A stretch of DNA of 64,000 nucleotides from Janibacter indicus (lineage in GTDB: Bacteria; Actinomycetota; Actinomycetes; Actinomycetales; Dermatophilaceae), in contig NZ_FWXN01000006.1 in the NCBI RefSeq assembly GCF_900176385.1, positions 124,001 through 188,000 on the forward strand. Direction: 5' to 3'. Position 1 is the first letter of the stretch, and every line of letters begins with the position of its first letter. Below, in pieces: positions 28,324-36,715 of this stretch. The translations under genes were made by a program, and so were the position numbers. Below the pieces are notes generated by a model. It did not search any database. It saw only the letters and a list, made by a program, of their open reading frames with translations, and was not told where the DNA came from.

Positions 28324-29079
28324 GCTGAGTCGAACGACCCACCCACCTCCGTCGTCGGGCGGGTCGCGGCCGTCCTCGGTGCCCTCGAAGGGGCCGACAC
28401 CCCGCTCGGCATCAGCGAGCTCGCGACCCGCACCGGCCTGGCGAAGGGGAGCGTGCACCGGCTCGTCGGGCAGCTCGTCGATGAGCGCCTCCTCGAGCGC
28501 ACCCCCGACGGTCGCCTCGTCCTCGGCGTACGGCTCTTCGAGATCGGCTCGAGCGTCCCGCTGCCGCGCTCGCTCAGCCAGGTCGCCCGGCCGCTCATGG
28601 TCGACCTGCACCAGGCGACCGAGCGCCAGGTGCACCTGGCGACCCTCGACGGGATCGACGTCGTCTACATCGAGATCGTCCGGGGCCAGGGACCGCGGCT
28701 GACCTCCCAGGTGGGTGGCCGGCTGCCGGCCCATGCCACGGGGGTGGGCAAGGCGATGCTCGCCTACTCGCCCAGGGCCGTCCTCGCGCAGCGGGTCGAA
28801 GCCGGCCTGCCCGCGATGACGCCGCGCACGCTCGTCACCCCGGGAGCGCTGGCCCGCAACCTCCAGGACATCCGTACCGAGGGCACCTCCTACGACCACG
28901 AGGAGTCCCACGTCGGCGTCTCGTGCGTCGCCGCCCCGGTCTTCGGCGCGGACTCGAAGATCCGCGCGGCGCTCTCGGTGACCGGTCCGACCCAGCGCAT
29001 GGACCTGCAGCGCCTGGGGGTGGCGGTGCGGACCGCGGCCTTCGCCATCTCGCGACAGCTGCGGGATGCCGACCTGTAG
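28315..29079 (+). CDS. IclR family transcriptional regulator (second)
   Basis: A 254-residue IclR regulator, distinct from its divergent neighbour. Winged helix at about 12-72 (ALEGADTPLGISELATRTGL, AKGSVHRLVGQL), then an effector domain with ATGVGKAMLAYSP and HVGVSCVAAPVFG. It is convergent with dmpP, with only 35 bp between the ends. The start lies inside a GGAATGCGTTCC palindrome. With the other IclR and the AraC protein it is one of three candidate regulators of the phenol cluster; which effector each senses cannot be read from sequence. Confidence 0.9.
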   Translation: MRSAESNDPPTSVVGRVAAVLGALEGADTPLGISELATRTGLAKGSVHRLVGQLVDERLLERTPDGRLVLGVRLFEIGSSVPLPRSLSQVARPLMVDLHQATERQVHLATLDGIDVVYIEIVRGQGPRLTSQVGGRLPAHATGVGKAMLAYSPRAVLAQRVEAGLPAMTPRTLVTPGALARNLQDIRTEGTSYDHEESHVGVSCVAAPVFGADSKIRAALSVTGPTQRMDLQRLGVAVRTAAFAISRQLRDADL

Positions 29080-29114
29080 GTCATCGAGCCAGCCGGCCTT
29101 CGATCGGGCCACGC

Positions 29115-30212
29115 TCAGCGCTTGATGAGCGGACTCTTCAGGCCTGTGGAGTTCTTGTCCGACTCGTCGAAGAAGTCCTCGCGGAAGATGTCCCGGGGGA
29201 AGAGGCGTCGGCTCATCAGGGTCTTCAGGGCCGCGTCGACCATCTGCGGCGGGCCGCAGAGGTAGCCGCGGCAGCCGGAGAGCTTCGCGTGGTCGGCCTC
29301 GATGACATCGGTGACCATGCCGAAGGCGTAGTCGTCCGGGTCCTCGCCGTCGGCCTCGACCTGCTCGGGCGTCTCGTCGGAGAGGCAGGGCCGGTAGGTG
29401 AACTCGTCGTACTCGTCGGCGAGCGCCCGGAAGACGTCGACGTCGTAGAGGTGGGCTCGCGTGCGCCCTCCGGCGTAGAGGGTGAGGTCTCCCTCGTACT
29501 CGCCCGCCTCGAGGGCGTGCCGGACCATCGACTTCAGCGGCGCGACACCCGTGCCGCCACCGACGAGGATCGCGTGCTTGTCGTCACCCGTCTTGAGCAC
29601 GAAGCGCCCGTAGGGCCCCGACAACCGGACCTCGTCCCCCGTCGCCAGGGTGGAGAAGACCCAGCCGTCCGTCCCGCGCCCGCCGGGCACGTTGCGGATG
29701 TGGAACTCCAGCCGGGAGCTCTCTCCGGGGGGCGAGCCGATCGACCACGTGCGGTCGCACGGCTCGGCCCCGTCCGCGCCGGGCACGGTGAACTTCATGT
29801 ACTGGCCGGCGTTGAAACCGACCTCACGATCGAGCTCGACGACGAGCCGCTTGGTGTCCTGCGCGATGTCCTCGAGGACGACGACGGTGCCCGTGTAGTC
29901 CTCGACCGGGTGCACCTCCATGTCCTCGTCGACGTCGAGGTCGGCCTCGATCGTCACGTCCCCGCGGGGCTTCGCGCAGCAGGTGAGCAGCTTGCCCTCG
30001 TCCCGCTCGAAGTCCATGAGGGCGAAGGAGCTCGCCTCGCCCAGGTCCACCTCGCCGTCGAGCTTGTCGACCTTGCAGGTCGCGCAGGTGCCGTGGGTGC
30101 AGCTGTGCGGCAGCCACACCCCCGCCCGCAGGCAGGCGTCGAGGATCGTCTGGTCCTCGCCGCACTCGACCTCGCGGCCGACGGGTTCGACGGTGATCGT
30201 GTGGGTGGTCAT
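29115..30212 (-). CDS. dmpP: Phenol hydroxylase reductase component (2Fe-2S, FAD, NAD)
   Basis: Electron-transfer subunit that passes electrons from NADH to the diiron hydroxylase. The 365-residue protein has an N-terminal plant-type ferredoxin domain with C38, C43, C46 and the fourth Cys at 78/79. An FAD-binding domain (RTWSIGSPPGE near 155) and an NAD-binding domain (VGGGTGVAPLKSM) follow. It is the last gene of the phenol hydroxylase unit and is separated from dmpO by 116 bp that hold a strong hairpin, unlike the 1-bp spacing between dmpN and dmpO. The C-terminal end is slightly longer than in Pseudomonas DmpP. Confidence 0.94.
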   Translation of the reverse strand: MTTHTITVEPVGREVECGEDQTILDACLRAGVWLPHSCTHGTCATCKVDKLDGEVDLGEASSFALMDFERDEGKLLTCCAKPRGDVTIEADLDVDEDMEVHPVEDYTGTVVVLEDIAQDTKRLVVELDREVGFNAGQYMKFTVPGADGAEPCDRTWSIGSPPGESSRLEFHIRNVPGGRGTDGWVFSTLATGDEVRLSGPYGRFVLKTGDDKHAILVGGGTGVAPLKSMVRHALEAGEYEGDLTLYAGGRTRAHLYDVDVFRALADEYDEFTYRPCLSDETPEQVEADGEDPDDYAFGMVTDVIEADHAKLSGCRGYLCGPPQMVDAALKTLMSRRLFPRDIFREDFFDESDKNSTGLKSPLIKR

Positions 30213-30268
30213 GGGTCTCTCCTCGAGCGGGACGAAGGGGGGAGCTGACGGCGTGTGCGGGACGTGTG

Positions 30269-30325
30269 GGAGACGACGATTCCCCGGAGCGCCACGCAGG
30301 AGCGCCTCAGGGAATCGTCGTCTCC
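30269..30325 (-). terminator. 16-bp perfect hairpin between dmpO and dmpP
   Basis: GGAGACGACGATTCCC (30269-30284) is the exact reverse complement of 30310-30325. The loop holds a direct repeat GGAGCGCC-ACGCA-GGAGCGCC. It starts 3 bases after the dmpO stop and lacks a T tract, so partial termination or protection of the upstream mRNA is more likely than full termination. Confidence 0.6.
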
Positions 30326-30328
30326 ACC

Positions 30329-30655
30329 TCAGGCGGCCACGCGGGTGCCGATGACGTCCTTGTGACGGACGCCGAGCTCGGCGAGCGTCTGGTCGTCACG
30401 CGGCTCGAAGGGGGCGCCGTGCAGCGTCCACGTGCGGGGAGCAGCGGGGTCGTAGTCGGGGTCCTCTTCGGCGAAGGGCACGAACATCTGGTCCCGGAAG
30501 TCGGCCCAGGTCATCGCCCTCGGTGCCCGGAACATCGCCGGGGCGGCGAACCACATCGTGTCCTGGAACCACACGGAGACGAGCTGGTCGTCGCCGTAGA
30601 GCTCCTGCCGGGAGCGGGAGGGGAAGTCGTACGCGCCCAGGCTCTTGATCGCCAT
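30329..30655 (-). CDS. dmpO: Phenol hydroxylase small (gamma, P4) subunit
   Basis: The 108-residue subunit of the hydroxylase hexamer (alpha-beta-gamma)2. Sequence begins MAIKSLGAYDFPSRSRQELYG and contains WFQDTMWFAAPAMFRAP, typical of DmpO/PhlO. It starts one base after the dmpN stop, so translation is probably coupled. Confidence 0.92.
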   Translation of the reverse strand: MAIKSLGAYDFPSRSRQELYGDDQLVSVWFQDTMWFAAPAMFRAPRAMTWADFRDQMFVPFAEEDPDYDPAAPRTWTLHGAPFEPRDDQTLAELGVRHKDVIGTRVAA

Positions 30656-30656
30656 G

Positions 30657-32225
30657 TCAGGCACCTGCCTTCGTGTCGTCGGGGGTGGCGGTGTCGGCTG
30701 CGGCCTCGTCGTGCCAGGCCAGCCAGTTGCGGTGGTCGCGCGATCCGATGTACTCACCGGCGTCGCCGTCCTGCAGGCCGTACCACTCGAGCACCTCCGG
30801 CACGGTCGGACCCCCGCAGTTGCCCTGGTAGATCTGGTGCACGGGCAGCCAGGCCTGGCGGTACTTCTCCGGCTCGCGCTCGAAGATCCACTGACAGCCG
30901 TTGGAGCAGGTGTGGTAGATCTCGCCCTCGAACTCGGACTCACGCTGGGCGAAGGTGGTCGGGTCGCCGGGCTCGGTGAAGAGCATCGGCACCTGGCAGA
31001 CCTGGCACAGCTGGGGCAGGCCCGGCGCGAAATGCCGTCCGCCGGCCTCGATGTTCTTCTTCTCCTTCTCCCAGAGCGGTCGGTAGTGGGTGTCGAAGGT
31101 GTCGGGGTAGGCCTGCGAGAGCCAGTCCATGTGCTCCTCGCTCGGAGCGCTCGTCGTGAAGGCGGCCGCGAAGGAGAACTGGTAGAGGGTCCAGTACACC
31201 TGGTGGGAGAGGATCTCCTTCTCCTTGATGGCGTCCTCGACGTGGCGCGGAGGCGTGATGCCGTAGAAGGCGAGGTCCTCGAAGAGGCCTCCGAGCATCT
31301 GCTCCTCGAAGTACAGCTCGAAGGACTCCTTCCAGCTCATGACCTTGCGCGGGAGCATGTAGTCGAGCATCTGGGCGACGAGTGCGGTGACGCGGTAGGA
31401 GCGCCAGAACCACTTGTCGATCCAGCCCTGGACGATTGGGACGTTGGCCTCGTCCTGCTCGAGGAGGAACTTGATCGCCTCGAGGCCCAGGGTCATGTGC
31501 CGCGACTCGTCGGACTGCGCCGAGAAGCCGAAGGTCATCGTCGGCAGGTCGCCGTTGAAGGACGACCCGGACATGAAGGGCACGAAGAGCAGGTTGGTCA
31601 GCAGGTACTCGAAGGAGAAGCCGATCGCGATGAGGAACTCGAAGGGCCCGCAGGACAGTGCGTCCTCCATGAAGCTCTTGGGCACCGACAGGTACCAGAC
31701 CCGGTCGTACTGCTCCGGCCAGTTGTGCAGGCCCGAGTAGTACTTGTTGTAGTTGGACAGGGTGTGGATCTCGGTCTGCATGTGACGGATCTCGTCGATC
31801 GACTGGCACAGTGCCGCAAACCGCGGGCCGGGTCCGGCGAAGTGCCGCGCCAGGTAGGAGAAGTGCCGGTGGGCGCCGTACTCGAGCGGGGTGACGCCCT
31901 GGATGAAGATCTTCATCGCGTTGAGGTAGCTCGCATCGGTCAGGCCGAGGTGGCCCTGCCCCTGCGCGAAGCCGTCGAGGACGGCGTAGAGGCGCTTGTC
32001 CTTTTCGGCCTGGTACTTGCAGTAGGCGTCGATCGTCAGGCGGAAGGGGTCCTCCCAGGCCGCCCAGTCGTGGATCTTGATGCCCTCGTAGTCGAGGTGC
32101 GGGAACATCTCGTCCTTCTCGACGTAGGACGGCTCCCAGTCGAGGCCGCGGGTGAGGGCCTCGTAGCGGGCCTTCATCGACAGCTTCTTGGCCTTCTTCG
32201 TCTTCTTCTCCGGTGCCAGTGTCAT
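30657..32225 (-). CDS. dmpN: Phenol hydroxylase large (alpha, P3) subunit, diiron oxygenase
   Basis: Catalytic subunit that hydroxylates phenol to catechol with O2. The 522-residue protein supplies the six carboxylate/histidine iron ligands expected for soluble diiron monooxygenases: E115, E145 and H148 (in DEIRHM), E206, and E240 and H243 (in DESRHM). A C-terminal YHS-like metal domain is seen near residues 410-450 (LPQLCQVCQVPMLFTEPG, CSNGCQWIFEREPEKYRQ). Size and motifs match DmpN/PhlN. The upstream 97-bp gap to dmpM contains a REP-like repeat and a GTCT microsatellite. Confidence 0.96.
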   Translation of the reverse strand: MTLAPEKKTKKAKKLSMKARYEALTRGLDWEPSYVEKDEMFPHLDYEGIKIHDWAAWEDPFRLTIDAYCKYQAEKDKRLYAVLDGFAQGQGHLGLTDASYLNAMKIFIQGVTPLEYGAHRHFSYLARHFAGPGPRFAALCQSIDEIRHMQTEIHTLSNYNKYYSGLHNWPEQYDRVWYLSVPKSFMEDALSCGPFEFLIAIGFSFEYLLTNLLFVPFMSGSSFNGDLPTMTFGFSAQSDESRHMTLGLEAIKFLLEQDEANVPIVQGWIDKWFWRSYRVTALVAQMLDYMLPRKVMSWKESFELYFEEQMLGGLFEDLAFYGITPPRHVEDAIKEKEILSHQVYWTLYQFSFAAAFTTSAPSEEHMDWLSQAYPDTFDTHYRPLWEKEKKNIEAGGRHFAPGLPQLCQVCQVPMLFTEPGDPTTFAQRESEFEGEIYHTCSNGCQWIFEREPEKYRQAWLPVHQIYQGNCGGPTVPEVLEWYGLQDGDAGEYIGSRDHRNWLAWHDEAAADTATPDDTKAGA

Positions 32226-32250
32226 CGTGGGTCTCTCCTGTGGTCAACGG

Positions 32251-32292
32251 TGGTCGAGGTGTGAGGGCGCCGGGCGCCCGAGCCTCGAGACC
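32251..32292. repeat. REP-like repeat between dmpM and dmpN
   Basis: TGGTCGAGGTGTGAGGGCGCC...GAGCCTCGAGACC, clearly related to the unit at 13023-13058 (TGGTTGAGGTGCGAGCGCC...GAGCCTCGAAACC). It has internal GGGCGC/GCGCCC pairing and may stabilise mRNA ends. Confidence 0.55.
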
Positions 32293-32307
32293 TGATGCGG
32301 TCGGTTG

Positions 32308-32323
32308 GTCTGTCTGTCTGTCT
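32308..32323. repeat. (GTCT)4 tetranucleotide repeat
   Basis: Four exact GTCT units, the last base of which is the first base of the dmpM stop codon complement. It is non-coding apart from that base. Confidence 0.7.
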
Positions 32324-32637
32324 CAGTGGTCCCAGGCGATGACGATCTCGTCGTCGTCCCACTCCTGGATGTTGCCGAAGTAGCTGACGATCGCCATCTG
32401 GAACTCGTGCGTCTCCCACTCCCGGCCGAGCTTCTCCTCGACGGTCTCCTGGGTGACCACGATGCGGCCCGGGGCGGTGATGCGGACGAGTCCGGGGGTG
32501 TGCATCACGCTGCACCCGGGGTTGTCGGCCTCGATGGCCTCGATGACGGGCCGGTTGTTCTCCGACTCCTGGATGACGACGCCGACGTCGCGGACACCCT
32601 TCGTCTGCGGATCGTCTGCCGTGGTCTGCTCCTGCAT
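32323..32637 (-). CDS. dmpM: Phenol hydroxylase regulatory/effector protein (MmoB/DmpM family)
   Basis: Cofactor-free coupling protein that binds the hydroxylase and is needed for turnover. The 104-residue sequence matches the family: DVGVVIQESENNRPVIEAIE, PGLVRITAPGRIVV and WETHEFQMAIVSYFGNI. It sits between dmpL and dmpN as in the Pseudomonas operon, 12 bp after dmpL. Confidence 0.95.
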   Translation of the reverse strand: MQEQTTADDPQTKGVRDVGVVIQESENNRPVIEAIEADNPGCSVMHTPGLVRITAPGRIVVTQETVEEKLGREWETHEFQMAIVSYFGNIQEWDDDEIVIAWDH

Positions 32638-32649
32638 GGTGCTCTCCTC

Positions 32650-33657
32650 TCAGGCGGCCGCGCCGGTGTGCGCAGCGCGCACCTCGGCGGCGGTCGTGGT
32701 GATCCGGTCGACGGCCGAGCTACCGCCGAGCAGCTCGTCGATGCGGGCGGCGAAGGGGGTGACGACCTCGAGCGCCGTGTCGACGGCGGCCGCACCGTGC
32801 TCCGCGATGAGGGCCGCATTGGTCGCACCGAGCTCGGGGTCCTCGCGCCAGGCCGTGTACAGCGCGTCGATCCACCTGCGGTTGTCGGCGAACCAGCTCG
32901 CCATGTGCTGCGCGACGAGCGAGTAGGCCGGCGCACCGCTGACGACGGCCTGGTCATCGAGGTGCTGGTACAGCAGGTCGTACACGAGCCGGTCGACGGC
33001 GTCGAGACGCAAGAGCGCCAGGCCCCAGTCGGTCTCGACGATGGTCTCCTCGGCCATCCGGCGCAGCTCCTGCAGGGGCGCGTCCTGCAGCCAGTGCTCC
33101 TTGGCCTCGGCGAGCAGGTCCGCCGTGCCGCCGCCGAGGGCGATGCCGACCCGGCTGAGGACCTGAGCGTTGCCGACCCGGTCGAAGGCCGAGTAGGCAG
33201 CCGCCTGGGTCACCGTCGCGCCCCAGCCGAAGCGGGCCATCCCGCAGAGGATCAGCTGGCCGGCGCTCTCGAGGTGCCGCAGGGGCAGCACGAGCTCGGT
33301 GAGGACGCTGCGCCAGCCGTCGGGCAGACGCTCGAGCAGCCCACGTGCCTCGATGTACTCGAGCGAGGTCGCGAAGGCCTCGTGGTGGCCGGAGCGGGCG
33401 GTGACGTAGGGGGCGTAGTAGTACTGCCGCGGGTCGAGGTAGCTGTAGGCATCGGTCAGCCGGAAGACGCTGTAGGAGTCGTCGAAGATCTCCCGCGTCG
33501 GGTCCCACGTCGGTCGGTACTGGAAGTTCTCCTTGGGCTGCACGTCGATGCTGCCCTCGATGTAGCGCGAGGCGGGCTTGTCGCCATAGCGCTTCGCGAT
33601 GTGGGTGAAGGTCTGCCGCTGGGGTTCGATGACCTGGGTCTTGAGCTCGTACTGCAC
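32650..33657 (-). CDS. dmpL: Phenol hydroxylase beta (P1) subunit
   Basis: Structural beta subunit of the diiron hydroxylase, 335 residues, with the ferritin-like all-helical fold. The start MQYELKTQVIEPQRQTFTHIA and segments RYIEGSIDVQPKENFQYRPTW and AYSAFDRVGNAQVLSRVG are typical of DmpL. Iron ligands are not expected in this subunit. GGAGAA lies before the ATG. Confidence 0.94.
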   Translation of the reverse strand: MQYELKTQVIEPQRQTFTHIAKRYGDKPASRYIEGSIDVQPKENFQYRPTWDPTREIFDDSYSVFRLTDAYSYLDPRQYYYAPYVTARSGHHEAFATSLEYIEARGLLERLPDGWRSVLTELVLPLRHLESAGQLILCGMARFGWGATVTQAAAYSAFDRVGNAQVLSRVGIALGGGTADLLAEAKEHWLQDAPLQELRRMAEETIVETDWGLALLRLDAVDRLVYDLLYQHLDDQAVVSGAPAYSLVAQHMASWFADNRRWIDALYTAWREDPELGATNAALIAEHGAAAVDTALEVVTPFAARIDELLGGSSAVDRITTTAAEVRAAHTGAAA

Positions 33658-33695
33658 TGGACGTTCTCCTTGGTCTGGTGGACTGGCGAAGGGGG

Positions 33696-34148
33696 TCAGC
33701 TCGGCTGCGCGGTGCGCGTCGCCTGCGTCGGGGCGGTCTCCAGGAGCCGGACGAGCAGATCCGGCAGGGCGTCGGGACCGTCGAGCTCACGCTCGTCACC
33801 CCCTTCGTCGAAGGTGCCGACGAGACGACCGACCGCTCGGCCGTCGGCGAAGGTCGTGGAGCACCGGGCACCGGCGTCACCGAAGGTCACGGTGAACGCC
33901 AGCTCGTTCGGGAGGGTCTCGTCGACGAGGCCGAGATGCTCGCGCTCGGACCCGAGGACGGCATTCGCCTCGCAGACGTACTGCTCGGCGAGCGACCGCA
34001 GGGCGACGTGCCGGTCGGCGCCGGTCCCGGTCGCCACCCGCTCGCTGATCCGGGTCCGCGGCACGGTGGTCGGCCCCTGGGCCAGCTCGCCGTGGTGCTG
34101 ATGGGGCGTGCCGACGAGCTCGGCGACGCGAGTCATGAAGGGCGTCAT
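33696..34148 (-). CDS. Uncharacterised first protein of the phenol hydroxylase operon (dmpK position)
   Basis: A 150-residue protein starting at ATG 34148 (GAGGAG upstream). It occupies the place of dmpK, whose product helps assemble or activate the hydroxylase, but neither length (DmpK about 90) nor sequence resembles that family. Visible features are a His-rich N-terminal segment (TPHQHHGELAQ) and a central domain LAEQYVCEANAVLGSEREHLGLVDE followed by NELAFTVTFGDAGARC. A Thr/Ala-rich tail ends the protein. No signal peptide or helix. The co-directional gap of 38 bp to dmpL indicates co-transcription. A hydroxylase accessory role is inferred from position only. Confidence 0.75.
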   Translation of the reverse strand: MTPFMTRVAELVGTPHQHHGELAQGPTTVPRTRISERVATGTGADRHVALRSLAEQYVCEANAVLGSEREHLGLVDETLPNELAFTVTFGDAGARCSTTFADGRAVGRLVGTFDEGGDERELDGPDALPDLLVRLLETAPTQATRTAQPS

Positions 34149-34306
34149 GGCACCTCTCCTCGGTGGTCCGGGGACGAGGAGCGAGGTCCGCCCCACCACC
34201 CCGGCGTGGTCTGTCGTGGAGGCAACGTAGGCCGGGTGTGGCGCCCGCCACGATCCGATGAACGCAGTCGCTGTCCGCTCGACGCAGGCACCCGGAAGCA
34301 CACCGT

Positions 34307-34325
34307 CGTTCCCCGCTGCGGAACG
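34307..34325 (+). promoter_or_regulatory. Perfect operator CGTTCC-N7-GGAACG between the phenol hydroxylase operon and araC
   Basis: It lies in the 243-bp divergent region. On the araC side a CATCAT hexamer (34353-34358) is exactly 27 bp away, which predicts araC control. On the hydroxylase side the only clear -10 candidate (TACGTT, plus-strand 34224-34229) is 77 bp away, so control there would need looping or another site. Confidence 0.65.
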
Positions 34326-34391
34326 CCACCGGGACCCGTCACCCTGGGGGGTCATCATCGGGCGATCACGGATGATCGCGAGAGGAGTGCG

Positions 34392-35339
34392 ATGAGGCAC
34401 CTTCTGCAGTCGGCACCCCGGTTCGAGGACTGGGAGGGGGTGCACGACGCCCTGTCCAATGCCTATTTCCCGCACGCGATGCACCCCAAGGCCGTGCCCG
34501 GGGCTTCTGCATCGGGCATCGAGGTCGTCGACCTCGACAGCTGTCGGCTGGCCCGCATCACGTTCGGCGCGACCGTGGGGATCGACTCGGACCACCCCGG
34601 TGCCGTGGCGGTCAACATCCCGCTGAGCGGTCACCTCGCCTCCCGCATCGGCAGCAAGAACTACGACGCCGCACCCGGTCGGGCCACGGCCTTCCCGGCC
34701 GACACCCCCGCACACATGCCGGCCTGGGCTCCTGACCTCGTCGTCCTGGGCCTGCGCATCGACAGCGCGCACCTGCACCGTGAGAGCGAGCGGGTCTTCG
34801 CCCGCAAGGACGTGCGGTTGCCGACCGACATCGACCTGCGCACCCCGGCGGGGGCTGCGTGGTTCCGGATGGCGCGCACGACCTTCGACAACGCCCGCGA
34901 CTGCGGCGGCGTCCTCTACCGCGACCCGCAGGTCGCCGACTCCGTGGCGAGCATGCTCGTCACGGGGCTGCTCCTGGCCGCGGTCCCGGACGAACCCACC
35001 GCTCGCAACGCGCTGCGGCCGCGCCCCGTCCACCGTGTCGTCGAGGCGATGGAAGCCGATCCGACGCGTCCCTGGACCCCGGTCGACCTCGCCGAGATCG
35101 CCGGCGTCAGCGTGCGCCGGCTCCAGCAGGCATTCCGCGAGCACCTGGGCACGACACCCTTGGCCCATCTGCACGACCTGCGGCTCGACCGCATCCACGA
35201 CGACCTCGTCCACGGGCGCGGGGGCACGGTGACTGAGGTCGCCCTCTCGTGGGGCATCACCCACCTCGGGCGATTCGCCGCTGCCTACCGGGAGCGCTTC
35301 GGGGAACTGCCGAGCCAGACCCTGGCCCGGGCTGCCTGA
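34392..35339 (+). CDS. AraC family transcriptional regulator
   Basis: A 315-residue regulator with an N-terminal ligand-binding-like domain (about 1-200) and a C-terminal double helix-turn-helix (about 215-312: PVDLAEIAGVSVRRLQQAFRE, then TVTEVALSWGITHLGRFAAAY RERFGE in two pieces). The ALSWGITHLGRFAAAYRERFG block is the conserved AraC/XylS signature region. Regulators of this type activate phenol hydroxylase genes in rhodococci and related genera. It is divergent from that operon and converges on the C23O operon (10 bp between stops). Start ATG 34392 has GAGGAG. Confidence 0.92.
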   Translation: MRHLLQSAPRFEDWEGVHDALSNAYFPHAMHPKAVPGASASGIEVVDLDSCRLARITFGATVGIDSDHPGAVAVNIPLSGHLASRIGSKNYDAAPGRATAFPADTPAHMPAWAPDLVVLGLRIDSAHLHRESERVFARKDVRLPTDIDLRTPAGAAWFRMARTTFDNARDCGGVLYRDPQVADSVASMLVTGLLLAAVPDEPTARNALRPRPVHRVVEAMEADPTRPWTPVDLAEIAGVSVRRLQQAFREHLGTTPLAHLHDLRLDRIHDDLVHGRGGTVTEVALSWGITHLGRFAAAYRERFGELPSQTLARAA

Positions 35340-35349
35340 CGCCCCGAGG

Positions 35350-35781
35350 CTAGGTCCCGGTGATCGCCACCGCTCCGGCCGCGGCCACCTGCTCGTCCTC
35401 GGCTGCCGAGCCGCCGGAGGCGCCGACCGCACCGACGAGCTCGCCGTCGACGCGTACCGGGACCCCGCCGCCGAAGGCGGCCACCCCCGGCCGGTTGCCG
35501 ATACCGCGGATCACCGCGTCCTCGCCGGCGAGCGCCTCGTAGAGGCCGGAGGTCGGTGCCCCGCCGAAGCGGACGACGGTCCGCGCCTTGTCGATCGCGA
35601 TCTCGCCAGAGGCGGCGAAGGCGCCGTCCATGCGGGCGAAGGCGAGCAGCGTGCCGCCGGGGTCGACGACGGCGACGTTCATCCGCAGGTCGTGCTCACG
35701 GGCGTGCGCCAGAGCAGCGGCGAGCGCCGCCTCGGCCCCCTCGAGGGTCAAGACGGCGCTGCCGCGGGTGTGCTCGCCCAT
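35350..35781 (-). CDS. GlcG/HbpS (DUF336) family protein
   Basis: A 143-residue protein with the compact HbpS/GlcG domain: ALAHAREHDLRMNVAVVDPG, FARMDGAF, AIDKARTVVRFG, and the Gly-rich end VAAFGGGVPVRVDGELVGAVGASGGSAAEDE. Members bind haem or small ligands, and several occur within aromatic degradation operons without a proven role. It follows dmpB by 2 bp, so it is the third gene of the dmpQ-dmpB unit. Protection or ligand delivery for the dioxygenase is a guess. Confidence 0.85.
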   Translation of the reverse strand: MGEHTRGSAVLTLEGAEAALAAALAHAREHDLRMNVAVVDPGGTLLAFARMDGAFAASGEIAIDKARTVVRFGGAPTSGLYEALAGEDAVIRGIGNRPGVAAFGGGVPVRVDGELVGAVGASGGSAAEDEQVAAAGAVAITGT

Positions 35782-35783
35782 GC

Positions 35784-36713
35784 TCAGGTGAGCACCGTGG
35801 TGAAGCGTTCGTTGAGCTCGCGGTCGTGGTAGAAGATCCCCTTGCCGAGCTGGTCGACGGTCCACACGTTCGTCGGGCGGTCGGGGAAGGCGAGGTACCC
35901 GCCGGAGAAGACCTCGTTGCGGTTGCCGCTCGGGTCGAAGAAGTAGACCGTCTGGCCGCGGGTGATGCCGTGGCGGGTCGGGCCGATGTCGATCGGCACG
36001 TCGTCCATCGTCATCAGGTCGGCCGCGCGCCCCACGCTGTTCCAGTCCTCGAGGCGGAAGGCGAAGTGGTGCAGCTTGCCCTGGGGACCACCGATGACCG
36101 CGAGCTGGTGGATCTGGTTGTTGGAGGTCATCCACGTGCCGACGCACTCGTGGTCGTCCTCGAGGCTCGTCTGCACCCGCTCGGTCGCGTAGAAGCCGAA
36201 GACGTCCGAGAGCATCCGCTCCATCGTGCCCACGTCCCCGGTCGTGATGAGGGAGTGGTCGAGGGCCGGGGCGCCGATACCGACGAGGTGGCGGGGGAAG
36301 ACCTCGGGGTTGTGCGTGCCCAGCTCGGTGCCGATCGCGGTCGCCTGGTGGTAGACCTCGAAGACGTGCTCGCTCGGCGTGACGAAGCGGATGCCGTCGC
36401 CGATCTCCGGGTTGTCCCCCTTCGACATGCGCTCGACGGTCAGGCCGAAGGTCCTGGCCTTGGCCTCGACGTCGTCGATGTCAGCCTCGTGCTCGACCTT
36501 CCAGCCGTACTTGACGACGCCGACGCCCCCCTCCTCGAGGACGACCGAGTGGTGGTCCCACTCGTCCCAGCCCTTGTAGAAGACGCGCTTGTTGCCCTCC
36601 GGGGAGGTGTCCTCGAGGGTCTCGTAGAGACCCATCGTCGAGGCATAGTGGTTCTTCGCCTCGGTCATGTCGGTGACACGCACGTGGGCGTAACCCATCC
36701 GCATGATGCCCAT
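35784..36713 (-). CDS. dmpB: Catechol 2,3-dioxygenase
   Basis: Extradiol Fe(II) dioxygenase that opens catechol to 2-hydroxymuconate semialdehyde. The 309-residue type I two-domain protein carries the iron ligands H153 (ALDHSLI), H216 (KLHHFAF) and E267 (GNRNEVFSGGY). The active-site H201 (NNQIHQL) and Y257 are also present. Length and spacing match XylE/DmpB (307). It lies 2 bp after dmpQ. Confidence 0.96.
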   Translation of the reverse strand: MGIMRMGYAHVRVTDMTEAKNHYASTMGLYETLEDTSPEGNKRVFYKGWDEWDHHSVVLEEGGVGVVKYGWKVEHEADIDDVEAKARTFGLTVERMSKGDNPEIGDGIRFVTPSEHVFEVYHQATAIGTELGTHNPEVFPRHLVGIGAPALDHSLITTGDVGTMERMLSDVFGFYATERVQTSLEDDHECVGTWMTSNNQIHQLAVIGGPQGKLHHFAFRLEDWNSVGRAADLMTMDDVPIDIGPTRHGITRGQTVYFFDPSGNRNEVFSGGYLAFPDRPTNVWTVDQLGKGIFYHDRELNERFTTVLT

Positions 36714-36715
36714 GT

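Noticed and set aside
32308..32323. (GTCT)4 repeat as a phase-variation switch for phenol hydroxylase
   Set aside because: It lies between dmpM and dmpN and touches only the last codon of dmpM, so length changes would not shift a reading frame.
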